A stretch of 64,000 nt of DNA from Metaphire vulgaris (lineage: Eukaryota; Annelida; Clitellata; Crassiclitellata; Megascolecidae). The stretch lies in assembly GCA_018105865.1 (NCBI GenBank), contig CM030848.1, positions 3,581,501 through 3,645,500 of the forward strand, in the 5' to 3' direction. The notes under the pieces are model-generated. The model ran no database searches. It was given only the letters and a program-made list of their open reading frames with translations, and had not been told where the DNA came from. How positions within the stretch are numbered: position 1 is the stretch's first letter; each line of letters opens with the position of its first letter. A program made the position numbers and the translations under genes. Below, piece by piece: positions 44,148 to 56,425 of the stretch.

Positions 44148-44940
44148 TGTTGCATTTTTAATTAGCTAATTAAGTCTAATTAGCTAATTAATTAGAACAT
44201 ATGTTAATTTTAATCCTAATTAATTAGAAACACTCTACGTAATTACAATTATAATTAATTTAATTCGAATTTTAAATCTAATTCTAATTAATTAGAAATC
44301 ATTCTAATTAAATCGAAATATATTTTATAATCTTAATAATCTAACTTTTTTGAATAAAGTGCTTGCCTACATACTTAGATCGCCATCCTAAAAAGTATTT
44401 TCTTTTCTGTCAATGTTTCAATTATAATATCAACGACCTGATAATATCTCTTTGTAAATTGTTGGTTGATTTTGGCGAATTTTTGGAAGAAATACCTGAC
44501 AATCTGGACAGTTTTTTACGGAATTTACAGTCAATCAAATAGACACTTCTGGATCCTGCAAGACATGCAAGAAGAGGATAACTGGCGATTGGAATCCAAT
44601 AAGGGTGACGTTGAATTTTATAAGTCATGCAAAGCTATGTACTTCTTGCAAGTACAAAACTTTTGATGCAGAAGAGACAAAGAAAAGGAAGGAGCTGCTT
44701 GTCATTGCCATGCAAGTGCAACAGAGACAAGTTGATTAACATTGCCATCTGACTGTTAAGAATAATGTTTATAACTTGACTGCATTAATTGTCATTTGAC
44801 AATTCGTAACCATAATCATTCCTGATCTAATTAAGCTGCTAATTAACTTAATTAGATAAAAATTTACTAATTCTAATTAATGAAAAATTTCATGTACCTA
44901 ATTTTAATTAATTAGCAAAAGCGCCAATTAAAAACAACAT
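44145..44940. mobile_element. hAT-like MITE, CTAATTAATTAG interior
   Basis: The left end is CAGTGTTGCATTTTTAATTA and the right end is TAATTAAAAACAACA, then TA repeats. The terminal CTG is lost on the right. Both end regions are packed with TAATTAGCTAATTAATTAG-type palindromes, and the middle (44345-44760) is unlike them. Confidence 0.7.
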
Positions 44941-45020
44941 ATATATATATACACAAGTTGATTAACATTGCCACTTGTTAAGACTGTTAAGAAAATGTTT
45001 ATAACTTGACTGCTTTGGTT
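44731..45020. repeat. Local direct duplication
   Basis: GTTGATTAACATTGCCA and ATGTTTATAACTTGACTGC occur at 44731-44785 and again at 44957-45015, the second just outside the MITE's right end. Confidence 0.8.
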
Positions 45021-45026
45021 AACGTT

Positions 45027-45545
<519 letters not shown>

Positions 45546-46405
45546 TGCCCGTAATTTGTGACGGGCAGTTTTTTCGTAATTGCTTTCTGTATAATGTTAT
45601 GGCAGAGCAATTTAGATCACCCGATGTTCACGTGTTAGAGGTTGAGATCGCTTGCTTTTGAACTAGGCCTAGGGAATCTTGGCCAGCAGAGCAGGAACAC
45701 GGCCCTTTGAGAGAACAATGACTGAAGTCGCTCTTAAACTGCGCTTCTTCTTTTGTCGCCTATCGCCAGTAGAAAAACAAGACGACGTTTACTGCTGGCG
45801 TTGAAGTAACTTGAGACGAAGCTGAGTCTCTTATTTCATATAGTTCTTGCAAGGTTTGCCTGACTGAAATCCACTTATACGGCATATTTACTGACAGTAG
45901 CTCTTGGGCAGGGTCACGCCCCAATTCCGTTACCATCAAGTAAGTTGAGAGGTAGGTCTGACATGATAAGGAATTATTAACCAGTCAGATATAAAATTCC
46001 GCGTCTTGAATTTATAAAGGTTTGATGCATAATTGATTGACACTGTAATAATTAATCAATCAACAATCCAATAGGAATGTGCAGCATCGTCAAGATAATT
46101 CACGTGAGCAGCAAACCTACTATAAACTTATGCGCGAATAATTGACGAGCACAGAACTCTTGCAGAAAAGTCAGTGAAAGGTTTAATCCGATCATACTGC
46201 TCGCAGTTGCATTATGCTGGCAATGAGAAATGCCTATGTCAGATCACCCATTTCACTGCATTTGTCTGCTGTTTTTTATACAATAATCCGTACGATTCTT
46301 GACACTGAAATGAACATGGTTTTGTAATAAGCATACAGTATATTGCTTTGTAGTGGTTTCAATTTTATCTTAAAAATCGTACATTGGCTGTATAGGCCTA
46401 CTATA

Positions 46406-46658
46406 CAGGGTGTCTAAAAAAACCAGCAGAAAAAAATTCGATTTCTTAAACATTCCTAAACATATTTCTATCAAATTTGCAATACGTGTACAGCACATAT
46501 TTCCCCACCTTTCTGTATATTTTCATCTCATTTGCATGTAATTTGGCCATATTGTGAGATATCAAAGTCAAACTTCAATTTTGACTACTCAGCCGCAGCT
46601 TGCCAGGCCTAAATATCTAGTTTCACATAAATTTGGTTTAATGCAAATGTTGGTGTTG

Positions 46659-46721
<63 letters not shown>

Positions 46722-47254
46722 AAGTTTAAATCGAACGCTAATTTTTTTTAATGTTTTAAAATGTACAGAATTCAACATAACACGAAAAGTTTTCGTTTTC
46801 AATTGGTTGCAGATCCACGCTCATTCTATTCTGTTTGCAAATATCTTTCACTGAATAAAAGTTCCATCCTTTCTCAGGATATTTTGCAACAAATGTTCGG
46901 TATCCAAAGCTAAGTTCCCGCAATGTCTGAATTCGCATCTTATCTTCATTCAATATTTGACCCATTTGAAAGTTTAAATCGAACTTTTCTTGTTATGTCG
47001 AATTCTGTGAATTTGGTTTTAGGACTATTGACCACAGGACGATTGACCATAGGACGATTGACCACTGACGATTGACCACAGCGGACTTTTGACCACTGGA
47101 CGATTGACCACAGCGGACAAAAAAAGGACGCACCACTGGACGATTGACCACAGCCGTGAGTATCAGGCTTAGCACGCTGTCTGCTGCATGCATGCATGCA
47201 CGCATACAAAAAAGGAAACCAAATGCTGGGAATGATGAAAAGAACAATAGTGAG

Positions 47255-47298
<44 letters not shown>

Positions 47299-47490
47299 TA
47301 TATATAAAAATTTAAAAATTTATATATATATACATATATATACATATATATACATACATATATATACATATATATACATATATATATACATATATATATA
47401 TACATATATATACATACATATACATACATATATATACATATATATACATAAATATACATATATATGCATATATATACAATTGCTATTGTA

Positions 47491-47528
<38 letters not shown>

Positions 47529-47963
47529 AGAGCATTTGGTTTCCTTTTTTTTGTATGCGTGCATGCATGCATGCAGCAGACAGCGTGCTAAGCCTGATAC
47601 TCACGGCTGTGGTCAATCGTGCAGTGGTCAAAAGTCCGCTGTGGTCAATCGTCCAGTGGTCAAAAGTCCGCTGTGGTCAATCGTCAGTGGTCAATTGTCC
47701 TATGGTCAATCGTCCTATGGTCAATAGTCCGCGTACCGTGAATTTAAATCTTTAAAGATTGCATTTGATTTAAACTTTACTGCCAAACAATTATTGCAAA
47801 ATATCCTGAAAAGGGATGAAACCTTTATTCGGTGAAAGATATTTGCAAACGGGTCAGTGATCGTGGATCTGCAAGCAATCGAAAACTTTTCTTGTTATGC
47901 CGAATTCTGCGAATTCAAAAACATTGTTACAAATTTGCGTTCGATTTAAACTTTACTACTACT

Positions 47964-48027
<64 letters not shown>

Positions 48028-48279
48028 CAACATTGACATGAAACCAAATTTATGCGAAGCAGTTGAAGCTAGATATTTAGGCCTGTCATGCTGCGACTGA
48101 GTAGTAAAAATCGATATAGATATCTCACAATATGGCCATCTTACATGGAAATGAGATTAAAATAAGCAGAAATGTGGGGAAATATATGCTGTACACGTGT
48201 GGAAATTTTTATATAAATATATTTAGAAGTTTTTAAGAAATCGTATTTCTTCTGCTGGGGTTTTTTCTGAGACACCCTG
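46406..48279. repeat. Giant inverted repeat (foldback), arms ~750-830 bp
   Basis: The outer ends are CAGGGTGTCT and AGACACCCTG. The arms match as reverse complements through TATTTCCCCAC, GGCCATATTGTGAGATATC, a (TAG)n microsatellite in each arm at the same place, GTTTAAATCGAACGC, a GATTGACCAC(A/T) minisatellite and GCATGCATGCATGCACGC. The centre (47258-47524) is TA/TATACA repeat. The arms differ by small indels and one unequal block near 46900-47030. No target duplication was found outside the ends. The ORFs inside are repeat artefacts. Confidence 0.93.
47038..47725. repeat. GATTGACCACTGGAC minisatellite, one array per foldback arm
   Basis: About seven degenerate units of CGATTGACCACAGCGGAC or GATTGACCATAGGAC lie in 47033-47155. 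The inverse set is in 47605-47725. Confidence 0.85.
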
Positions 48280-48289
48280 CAGTGTTGTT

Positions 48290-49429
48290 AACTCAAAATC
48301 AACGTAGATTGAGTTCGATTGACCTTGAAATAAAGTTCAATGACGGCGAAGAATATTTGTATTATGAAATTTCATTGCTCCTCAATCTCTGAAGATGAAA
48401 TTAATAGAAACTATTTATACGATGTTATCCAAACATGGATCTTTTTACACCTCTAACACCCCCTCTCCGCCAACACGCCCCCAATTTGAGACCGACACCC
48501 CTCAATCTTAGCTATGGAATTATTTTCTTTGCTCGTCAGACTTTTTGGCAGGGGACCCCCAGAATTTACCGACACCCCCAAATTGATAATCTTAGAAATA
48601 ACCCTGTATCCAAATGGCTTTATGATATTCACACGCCAAGACTTATGACCTTCGATTTAAATTTAATTAAGTAGGTCAAAGAGGGAGTCACTTTGAAATA
48701 GGCCTACAAATTTGAGGGGCCTTTCTGAGAGGATTTATGAAGCATTTGGCGCTATATAGAAACAACTCTAATTGTATGATTTATTAGGTGACCGCCCAAG
48801 TGTGACTGTTAAGAATCAACGGAGACGTTGGTTGCTTTATTATCGTAGGTAACAAAGTAAGCTTTCATTTTGACAGAAGAAGTCAGCAACAGCTAGGAGC
48901 GTCGTCACTTTGTATTTCAGGCATGCGCTTAACAACAACAATGTTCAGTAGACTTGTATAGAACTACTGTACTTTGTCACACTGGCCAATGATCATAGAC
49001 CAAATGGTAATAGACTAGCTCCGCTAGCAGCTGACTAGACCCGCTCTATAGGCGCGTTATTACATTAGGGTCATAGTTGTGTCTGCCTGGACAGAGACAA
49101 AGCATATGCAGATAAACGACAAACGTGTCTTGATGAATATTAAAACGTTTATTAGGATGTAAATTGTGATGTTGAATTATTTGTGAACTTTAAAATGTTG
49201 AGTGATTTCAAACATTAGAGCAGCAAATGTGCTTAACAGCGAGCTAGAGGTTATTAGTTATACTTAACAGCTGCAGTCATGATAAGAATGTCTCTGATAA
49301 GTGACAACGACTACAACAAATGCAAACAAACTACGAATGCGCGAATGAGAATCGAGTATTGAAACTCTTTGGTTTTAGATGCAAAATATAAAAGAAGTTG
49401 AATGAATCAACTATGTCAGTTGAAGGTAA
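48290..49429. other. No gene; one MITE-like stretch
   Basis: At ~48440-48590 a C-rich segment carries TTTGCTCGTCAGACTTTTTG, the module seen in several MITEs. The rest up to the fucosyltransferase is AT-rich sequence that should hold the gene's promoter and any upstream exon, neither of which I can mark. Confidence 0.45.
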
Positions 49430-50686
49430 TTGCATTTCAGTACCTCATGGTACGAACTCATTTATTTTCTTGACTTCCTGTCGTATAGTAGATTAATGAA
49501 CTCAGTTAATTTTTCAGTAGGATGCAAATCGGAGAACTGCGAAAGCGCCGCTATGCTTCGGAGGATCTCTGTTAGAAGCCTTGGGTCTCGGGTGTTGTGC
49601 AGTCGACAGAGCATCGCATTCCTTGCTGTGGTTGTCACCGTCTTCTTGATGTTTCACGCAACGCTGAAAATCAGTCGAACGCGTTACAAATCTCAGGCAA
49701 CTGAAACAAATCCGACTTCAGCGAATGCATTTCGTACGAAAACCATCGGCCTTGGTTCAACAACGTTGCCGTCAAACACTTTGCGCAATTCAACAATTCT
49801 AACGCTGTTGACATCGACAGTGAATTTTAGTCGGAGTATCAACGGTGGTTTTCTCTCACAGACCGCGCCATTCGCTGGGACCGGACAAGGCAACCTCATG
49901 TTCATGTACGCGTCCCTACTCGGCATCGCCGACACTAACCAGATGACTCCAGTCTATCCTAAACAAGGATATCTACGGAACATATTTAACATCTCGGCAT
50001 TATCGCTCAATCCCTTGAACAGCCAATCGGTGAGCGAAGCAAAGGCTTGTGCCTACGACACGAAGCTGTCCTCACTTTCGAAACGTCCAGGGAACAACGT
50101 TACGGCAATAGGATATCTCCAGTCTTGGAAATACTTTAGCGCCATATCAGACCGTGTGAGGCGTGAGTTCGCATTTCTGGACAGGCTGCGAATGGACGCT
50201 GAAGAGTTTCTCAACAATATTTCAGCATCAAGCGAAACCATCGCCAATAGACAAGTCCTGTACATTGGAGTGCATGTCAGACGGAGGGACATGTTGGCGT
50301 CGTACAATGTTGTCCGCGGTTACACCGTGGCCACAAAAGAGTACCTGACCAGTGCCGTGCAATACTTTCGCGCGCAGTTTCCTTCGGAGCTTCTCGTTTT
50401 CGTCGTCTGCACCGACGAAGTCGATTGGACGAAGCAGAACTTTCGTCCGCCGAATAGTTCAAGCGTCGTCGTCGTGTTCTCAGAGAATCGAGACGCTGCC
50501 CATGACATGGCCCTGCTCTCCGCCTGCAACCACTCCATCATTACCGTCGGAACGTACGGCTGGTGGTCGGCCTACTTGGCCGGAGGACGAACCGTCTACT
50601 ATAAGAATTTCCCCGCGTCCGGTACTCACATCGCCAACGTATTCGACAAGAACGACTATTATCCTCCGGAATGGATAGGGATGTGA
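49430..50686 (+). CDS. Alpha-1,2-fucosyltransferase (GT11), type II Golgi enzyme
   Basis: The family transfers fucose from GDP-fucose to the 2-OH of a terminal galactose on glycans in the Golgi lumen. The long frame has 418 codons. A 3' splice site (TTAATTTTTCAG) ends at 49518, so codons before it are probably intron. The likely start is Met-42 at 49553 (MLRRISVR), giving 377 residues, close to animal GT11 length. Numbering on the long frame: a membrane anchor at ~60-79 (SIAFLAVVVTVFLMFHATL), a Ser/Thr-rich stem, FAGTGQGNLMFMYASLLGIA (~148-167), the hallmark HVRRRD (282-287, GDP-fucose binding), and HSIITVGTYGWWSAYLAGG (~368). Several N-glycosylation sites (NVT, NIS, NSS, NHS) are present. 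It ends EWIGM. No frameshift or stop is seen. The physiological acceptor cannot be told. Confidence 0.92.
   Translation: MHFSTSWYELIYFLDFLSYSRLMNSVNFSVGCKSENCESAAMLRRISVRSLGSRVLCSRQSIAFLAVVVTVFLMFHATLKISRTRYKSQATETNPTSANAFRTKTIGLGSTTLPSNTLRNSTILTLLTSTVNFSRSINGGFLSQTAPFAGTGQGNLMFMYASLLGIADTNQMTPVYPKQGYLRNIFNISALSLNPLNSQSVSEAKACAYDTKLSSLSKRPGNNVTAIGYLQSWKYFSAISDRVRREFAFLDRLRMDAEEFLNNISASSETIANRQVLYIGVHVRRRDMLASYNVVRGYTVATKEYLTSAVQYFRAQFPSELLVFVVCTDEVDWTKQNFRPPNSSSVVVVFSENRDAAHDMALLSACNHSIITVGTYGWWSAYLAGGRTVYYKNFPASGTHIANVFDKNDYYPPEWIGM
49507..49518 (+). other. Candidate 3' splice site upstream of GT11 start
   Basis: A pyrimidine-rich TTAATTTTTCAG precedes the ATG at 49553 by 34 bases. It implies a 5' UTR exon farther upstream. 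It is a sequence match only. Confidence 0.45.
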
Positions 50687-50689
50687 TAG

Positions 50690-51417
50690 CAGCTATTCAG
50701 TTCATCTGTGATGTTCGTTGTAGACAATTGCAAGCTTTTGTTAGCAAGTCAAAGGTTTATGGCTAAACTTGTCAAAGAGCTAGCGCTGTCTTTTTTTAGG
50801 CCGAATCACTAACGAAGTAATCTGTTTCATTTTAGAGGCACTTAACAGTCTAACAGTCTAACGAAATAGCCAAGATCTCCAGTGATAAGAAGTACAGGTC
50901 GGCTGGTAACAATAGACTAGACAAGGTTATTTTATGGGAGGGGGGAAGAGAGAGGCTCATAGCATAGATGAGCAGTACATAGTTCACTGCAAATTATGAA
51001 ATTATGACTACAATGAACATTGTAGTGCGCGGCGATGAAGCTAATCGGGACCTAACCGCTCTTTTGAAAGACAAACCTTAACTGATTTCATAATAGCGCA
51101 GCGGTTCTAAAGGCATTTCAGCTGAAGACACCATTCAAAACTGCTTAAATTCGACGACCTCGTAGTGACCGAAATTGGGTTGTGAAATTTTTAAGGCTGC
51201 AATACTACTAAGCATATACTCTACACTTTAGACTATAGCGGTCTAAAAGTTAAGCGAGAGTTTGTAAAGACGAATCAGTCCAAAGTCTAATTTCTAATCT
51301 GAATCTACTGTCTCTATACTTATAGTACTTTATAACGCGCTGACTCTTAATTGTATACTCTTCTGAGTCTTATCATTATGCAAACCGTTAGGCTAACATT
51401 TCAAAGTTAACATCGTA
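50690..51417. other. Downstream of GT11, no recognised feature
   Basis: Likely contains the fucosyltransferase 3' UTR, but I saw no AATAAA in the first 700 bases, so the polyadenylation site is unknown. Confidence 0.4.
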
Positions 51418-51836
51418 AGGAGCTTTCCATTAATTACGTCAACAATTTAGGGGGAAGGGGTTAGAAAAAGTTTTACAGTTGTTGACAGGGGAGAGGGGGT
51501 CAAAAGAAGTTGACGTCAACAATTTCACTTTTTTCAAAAAATCAAAAAATAGGAAATTTAATGGAATACTACTTTTACAATGGAAAAGTGCATGGCAAAA
51601 AAGGTCATCAGACTCATCACTACCACATTCCACATTTTGTCACTCGATTAGCAAAAAAGAAAAAAATGGTCATCACCGCAAAAATAATAACCTTGTTATT
51701 GGGACCTGTCATTGATGTTGGGGGGGGAAGTTTTTGACATAATTATAGGGGATAACTGGAAGTTGACAGTTGTTGACAAAGGGGGAGGGTTAAAATATAG
51801 CCCAAAAATTGTTGGCATAATTCATGGACAGCCCCT
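51418..51836. mobile_element. AGGAGCTTTCCATTAATTACG MITE
   Basis: Second copy of the 5898-6328 family, with shared GTTGACAGGGGAGAGG..., AAATAGGAAATTTAATGGAA and TTTTTGACATAATTATAGGG blocks. Its right end is TTCATGGACAGCCCCT. Confidence 0.85.
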
Positions 51837-52039
51837 AATGCAATGTTGGGGCAATGTTTAGATACAGTTGGGACCTAGACCCCTACTATTGAAGTTAACT
51901 TACGCAGTTATTCATTTTCCTGGTGCAGTTGCTCTTTAATAAGTGAATAGAGACAAAAGGTATAGTCATACTATTGACTAGAGCGAACTCACGAAACATA
52001 GAAGCCTTGCATGGATTTGTTATCAGAGAACATCATGCC

Positions 52040-52690
52040 AGAGTGGTGCATCGGTACCGGGCCTCCCTTCAAAATACAAATTTTGGGGCCTCCCTTTTCT
52101 AATAATATATACTAATTACCAGTTACGGTGAGTTACCAGTACACTACTAATATTATAAACAGACGACAGGTCGACCGTGCCCCAGTTCTTGCACACTGTC
52201 TGCAAATTCAATGCAAGTTTATTTGAGTTGAAGTTAATGGCATTTAATTGTTTCATTTTTCAATGACGTTTGTTGTATTTTTTACTTCTTTAAGCAGTGT
52301 TTATTCTAGCCACCTTGACATTTGGGAGCGGGTATTTTGAAATGTTTGAAGGGACAAGGTTTGACATATCAAAAGTCTTGACGAGCAAAAAAAAAAAAAG
52401 AGGTCATCTGCCCGTTTTCCCTTCTTAAACGCTCTGTGACAAGCTTCCTTATTTTCCCCCTCTCCACAAAAATAAAAAATCTTCCGTCGCCACACTTTTT
52501 TTGGGGGGGGAGAATTTCCATCTCCCCATGCAACATATAAATTTTTTTTGGAGGGGGGGAATTTTTCTTTTTTGGGGGGAATCCCCCAAAAGGGCCTAGA
52601 ATAAACACTGTCTTTAATTGACCACGATGGCACCGGGGCCTCCATAGAAATATTTGCACCGGGCCTCCAAAATGTAAATCCGCCTTTGCC
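52040..52690 (+). mobile_element. hAT transposon copy, internally deleted, with nested MITE
   Basis: The sequence follows 30331-31502: GGTGCATCGGTACCGGGCCT at the left, GACGACAGGTCGACCGTGCC in the middle, and CCAAAATGTAAATCCGCCT at the right. It lacks the part of that element corresponding to ~30425-31225, including the transposase fragment. Its left terminus is lost. A 316-bp MITE interrupts it. Confidence 0.9.
52295..52610. mobile_element. hAT-type MITE, CAGTGTTTATTCTAG ends, nested
   Basis: The ends CAGTGTTTATTCTAG and CTAGAATAAACACTG are perfect 15-bp inverted repeats. The flanks TCTTTAAG (52287) and TCTTTAAT (52611) match at 7 of 8. The relative at 31425-31436 shows the uninterrupted TTCTTTTAAGTGACAATG. 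The interior carries a GACGAGCAAAA...GAGGTCATC module (the inverse of the GACC...GCTTGTCA module) and G-rich runs. Confidence 0.93.
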
Positions 52691-52699
52691 CCCATACGG

Positions 52700-52751
52700 T
52701 TGTTTCACGGACCCTAGGGGATCGGTGGACCGCAGTCTGAGAACCGCTGAA
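52700..52751. mobile_element. Isolated hAT-like right end
   Basis: GGACCGCAGTCTGAGAACCG, then CTG. Read inward that is CAGCGGTTCTCAGACTGCGG, like common hAT ends (CAGTGGTTCTCAAACTG). No left end was seen. Confidence 0.45.
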
Positions 52752-52822
52752 ATGGATGTGCTTATTTACCTTTCTGTGCTATCGCGCACTATTCGGTTCG
52801 GGCAAAAAGCTGGAATTGTTTT

Positions 52823-53098
52823 CATTCATAAGTAAGTAAGTAAAATCTCGTTAATTTCTAAAGCGCTTCCAAAAGATGCACCGAAGTAGCTCCTTATTCC
52901 TATGCGCTCAATCTCAAATGAAGTAGCTATAGCCAAAGGTGGGTCATTCATGCCGGGTCATTTAATCAAAAGGGCGAGTGGGCAGGACGCTATAGCTATG
53001 GAGGAAATGATTTTATAAAGAGAAATGATTTTAGTTTAGAAAGAAAAACATGAGGAGATGTTGCAAGAAGGGGAGAAAATTGTGACTCAGAGTTTGTA
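52823..53098 (-). pseudogene. CR1/L2-like LINE 3' end, near twin of 8322-8593
   Basis: The minus strand matches 8322-8593 almost base for base, from CTGAGTCACAATTTTCTC through CTATAGCGTCCTGCCCACTC to the TTAC tail. It contains only the last codons and the 3' UTR, so it is a severely 5'-truncated copy from a recent source. Confidence 0.93.
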
Positions 53099-53524
53099 AG
53101 GTACTGGACTACTGATTGGTAACATTGTGTAACACAGCTAGTCAGCTATCCTAAGCCTACATGAATGTCGGACAAGGATTAGAAGACTCGATGGGCCTGT
53201 TTAAATTATTTAGTAGATATAGTTTAGCTATGAGAAGATATTGGAGCTTAAGTTAAACAACAAAATGATTTACCAAAGGAACATTTTCACTGCATGACTT
53301 CATTACAATGATTTGACGTTTGCTTATGTTTGCTACTTTACTGATGACGTCAGATGATGTCATTGTATTACCTTTGTGCTTTCAGTGAATAAAATGCATG
53401 CAGTGGCATATAACTGTCTGACAAACTGAACGCAATATACAAGTTACACTAATACACTTTACTCAATAATATTTTTTCTATTATTGCATTGCTAATTTGC
53501 TATAGTAGCGAGAAATGAAATTAT

Positions 53525-53675
53525 CATGTTTGTACGGGTACAAACAGGTGTATCCGAACCCGTAGCGCGATACCCGTACCCGACACACACCCGTCAAATG
53601 TGCCCTACGCCCTACCCGTACCCGCGGGTACGGGTAGGGTATACCCGAGGGTAAGGTATACCCGCACATCTCTAG
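53525..53675. mobile_element. hAT-like MITE, CGGGTACCCG interior
   Basis: Runs of ACCCGTACCCGCGGGTACGG end in CCGCACATCTCT. Read inward that end is AGAGATGTGCGGG, similar to CAGAGATGTAG at 29541. The left end is not clear. Confidence 0.6.
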
Positions 53676-53979
53676 TACCAACGCCAAAAATCTTGTATAA
53701 GCACTTATTAATAGGCCTACAGTTGTTCAGCAAATTCATGTTAGTTTTACTAGGTGTAGTTACTTCAACAGCATACATAAGAATTGGTAGACAAAACTAC
53801 TTAGATAACTCGACAGTCACCAGCTCAGAGTTTGATGCTTTGATCTGTAATAAATACTATTAAATGCCCGAAAATGTTTCAGTTTTATATGCTAATATGT
53901 ACACTTAAATTTTTTTACAGAAATTATGTTAACCCCTAGATAGGCTACTTAATTGAATTGACAAAGTTCAATATACAGC

Positions 53980-53980
<1 letters not shown>

Positions 53981-54033
<53 letters not shown>
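53981..54033. repeat. (ATT)n microsatellite
   Basis: About 17 ATT units. Confidence 0.95.
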
Positions 54034-54035
<2 letters not shown>

Positions 54036-54181
54036 GTTGGTCTACGTCAATTTTGCTGGCTTGATGATAACATGTGATCTTTTTGCATGTTGGTGTGCTG
54101 TATCCAAATATCACACCCGTTTCCTCCAGTCACGTCCAGTTTTTCAGCAAAACGCTGTTTACTGATAAACTATTACAGTAA

Positions 54182-55560
54182 TAAGTAAGTAAGTAAGTAA
54201 GTAGAATACGAAATTTTTAGAGCGCTGCCCGAAAGCTAGGTTTTCATCTGACCTTAAATCCCGGTCTTTTCAAGTGTCCTGTCTTAGCCAAATTTCTCTA
54301 TCTCACAGTGTAGATTTTGGAGTGCCTCAAGGATCTGTTCTTGCGCTTGTACTGTTCAGCCTTTACACCACACCGCTCTCATCTTTAATTAATTCCCTTA
54401 ATTTAAATCACTAACTCTATGCCGATGACAGATATTCCTTTCCTTATCACCTCTTTCGTTTAATGCATCTATTATTGAGCTTGAATCTGCATTCTCATCA
54501 ATTTCTACATGAATGTCATCTAATCTTCTCGCTCTTAACCCATCTAAGACAGAGTTTCTTTTAATTGGACTACCCCAACAACTCAAAAAAATGACAATCC
54601 TAAACTAGTTTTGGCTCCTGACACAACAATAATCCCTGTTCCAACTGCTATAAATCTAGGATTCAAATTTGATTCTTTTCTAAACTTCGAATCACAAATC
54701 TCCCAACTATCAAAAGCCTGCTATGTTCATATTCGTGACCTTCACCGCCTGCGCCCTTGCCTAGATACTAAAACTGTCTCCGCAATTGCCACCTCAATAG
54801 TCCACTCCAAATTAGATTATTGTAACTCCCTCTACTACAACCTTCCCAACGCCTCTCTCAACAAATTGCAATCAATACAAAATGCACTTGCTCGTGCTGT
54901 TACTAAATCACCTAAATTCTCCCATATTTCGCTCATACTAAAATCATTACATTTGCTTAAAATAACTGAACGTATCCAATATAAGATAATAACACTTACA
55001 TATAGCACACTTCAGTCATCAAAACCTGTCTACCTTAGATCACTATTAACCCCTTAGCCTCCTCAACCCACACGTTCATCATCTTACCTCACTCTGTCAC
55101 GCCCACTGAATCAGTCATCTCTGAAAATTTTGAACTCGATCCCAGCTTCCCTCCGCAGACTTGGACACTTTCAAACAATAAACTCTGAATCCTCATTTCC
55201 TATAATTCCTGCATTATCTCCTCAAGTCTTTAGGTCTAAGCTTAAATCCTTCCTTTTTCTAAAATCATATCCTCCATAGCTGTAACAACCTAGCCTCACT
55301 GCCCTTTGGATGTTGACTATTGCCTGGCTGATAATATACCTTCTCCATAGCTATTTAAAAGAGGCTGAGCGCCTAAGAATAAGCAGCTACTGTTGCTGCT
55401 TCCAAGGCGCTATAGAAATCCACGAGATGTTACTTGATGTTACTTTACTTGGGCCAGTGCACCAGCTTATTCACGAGCGCTCAATCTAGGTAAATCCATA
55501 GTCCGTAATCCGTAGTCCGTGGTGGTCAAGTTTGTAGATAGGCCTAATAACGTAGCATTA
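54182..55560 (-). repeat. CR1/L2-like LINE tail split by a second LINE
   Basis: The left part (AGTAAGTAAGTAAGTAGAAT then GCCCGAAAGCTAGG) ends at 54240. The right part (GGGCCAGTGCACCAGC, AATCCGTAGTCCGTGGTGG) starts near 55451. The joined form is at 35445-35600. Confidence 0.88.
54241..55450 (+). pseudogene. CR1/L2-like LINE, 5'-truncated, nested in a LINE tail
   Basis: The frames give SRSFQVSCLSQISLSHSVDF, VPQGSVLALVLFSLYTTPLS and LYADD, then an open 148-codon stretch (54611-55057). That stretch has SKLDYCNSLYYNLPNASLNK and LARAVTKSPKFSHISL, ending at a premature stop in LLTP. The tail resumes in another frame (LNSIPASLRRLGHF, FRSKLKSFLFLKSYPP). The 3' end has AAGGCGCTATAGAAATCCAC and TTAC-type repeats. 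Same family as 6975-8593. The insertion point is fixed by the empty site at 35445-35600. Confidence 0.88.
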
Positions 55561-56425
55561 CGTATTATAATTATTTAGCTTTGTTGAATATGCAAAAATA
55601 TGAGAATATGCAAACAGATGTGCGGAATATGCAGTGGGTATGACTATTTCATTGTATGACAGTTTAATAGGCAGTTTTAAACTGCACACTTCAGCATTTT
55701 CTGGCTATAGCTATGCCTATTAAGCATCGTGAAACCGTCTCTACTGTTTGGCCCACAAGGTTTAAGGCACGCGACTCATCTCGCACTTACAAATTGTTAC
55801 TTAGTGGATGACTTGATGTGCGATTTGGAGCAAGATTGATCAATGTCGTTTAACTGATGATATCTTTTGACTATCTTTCTTAATAGTGTTGTAGAGGTTA
55901 ACATTAATAACGTGTTTCTATTGTGGAGAGGTGCTGGTCAGAATTAGGTTCTCAACTTCAGTATGGAGACTAGGCAATCGTCTGACGTCACAGTGACGTG
56001 TTAATGGCGCCATAATATAATTAGCACGTTATATTATGGGCTTCTAAAAGTTCTGCGCTAGTAGAACTGTAAATATATTTAGGCACATATCAGCATCACT
56101 GATATCCACTCTGTCTCTGATGAATATACTGTAACTGTTTGGTCTTCATGAATGGGTTTCGAGTAGGCTACCATCGATTGACGCATCTGCACAATAGTAA
56201 TGTGGTCCAATAAATTGCATTATGTTGGTGTATTATCATTGCTTTTATTATTTATTAATTTTTTATTTATCCAAGACGACTTCTATAGCGCCGTAACAAA
56301 GCGAAGGCCAAAGTCAAAGGAGCTTTGACATCATTGGCATGTCCATGACGAACGTAGGATGACAATCTTGAAAGTCCGTTTCGGTGGAATGAAGGAATTC
56401 AACGTGCAACGAAAACGGTAGTTAA

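Noticed and set aside
47144..47755. 203-codon ORF across the foldback centre
   Set aside because: It is symmetrical because the DNA is an inverted repeat, and its centre is TA/TATACA repeat.
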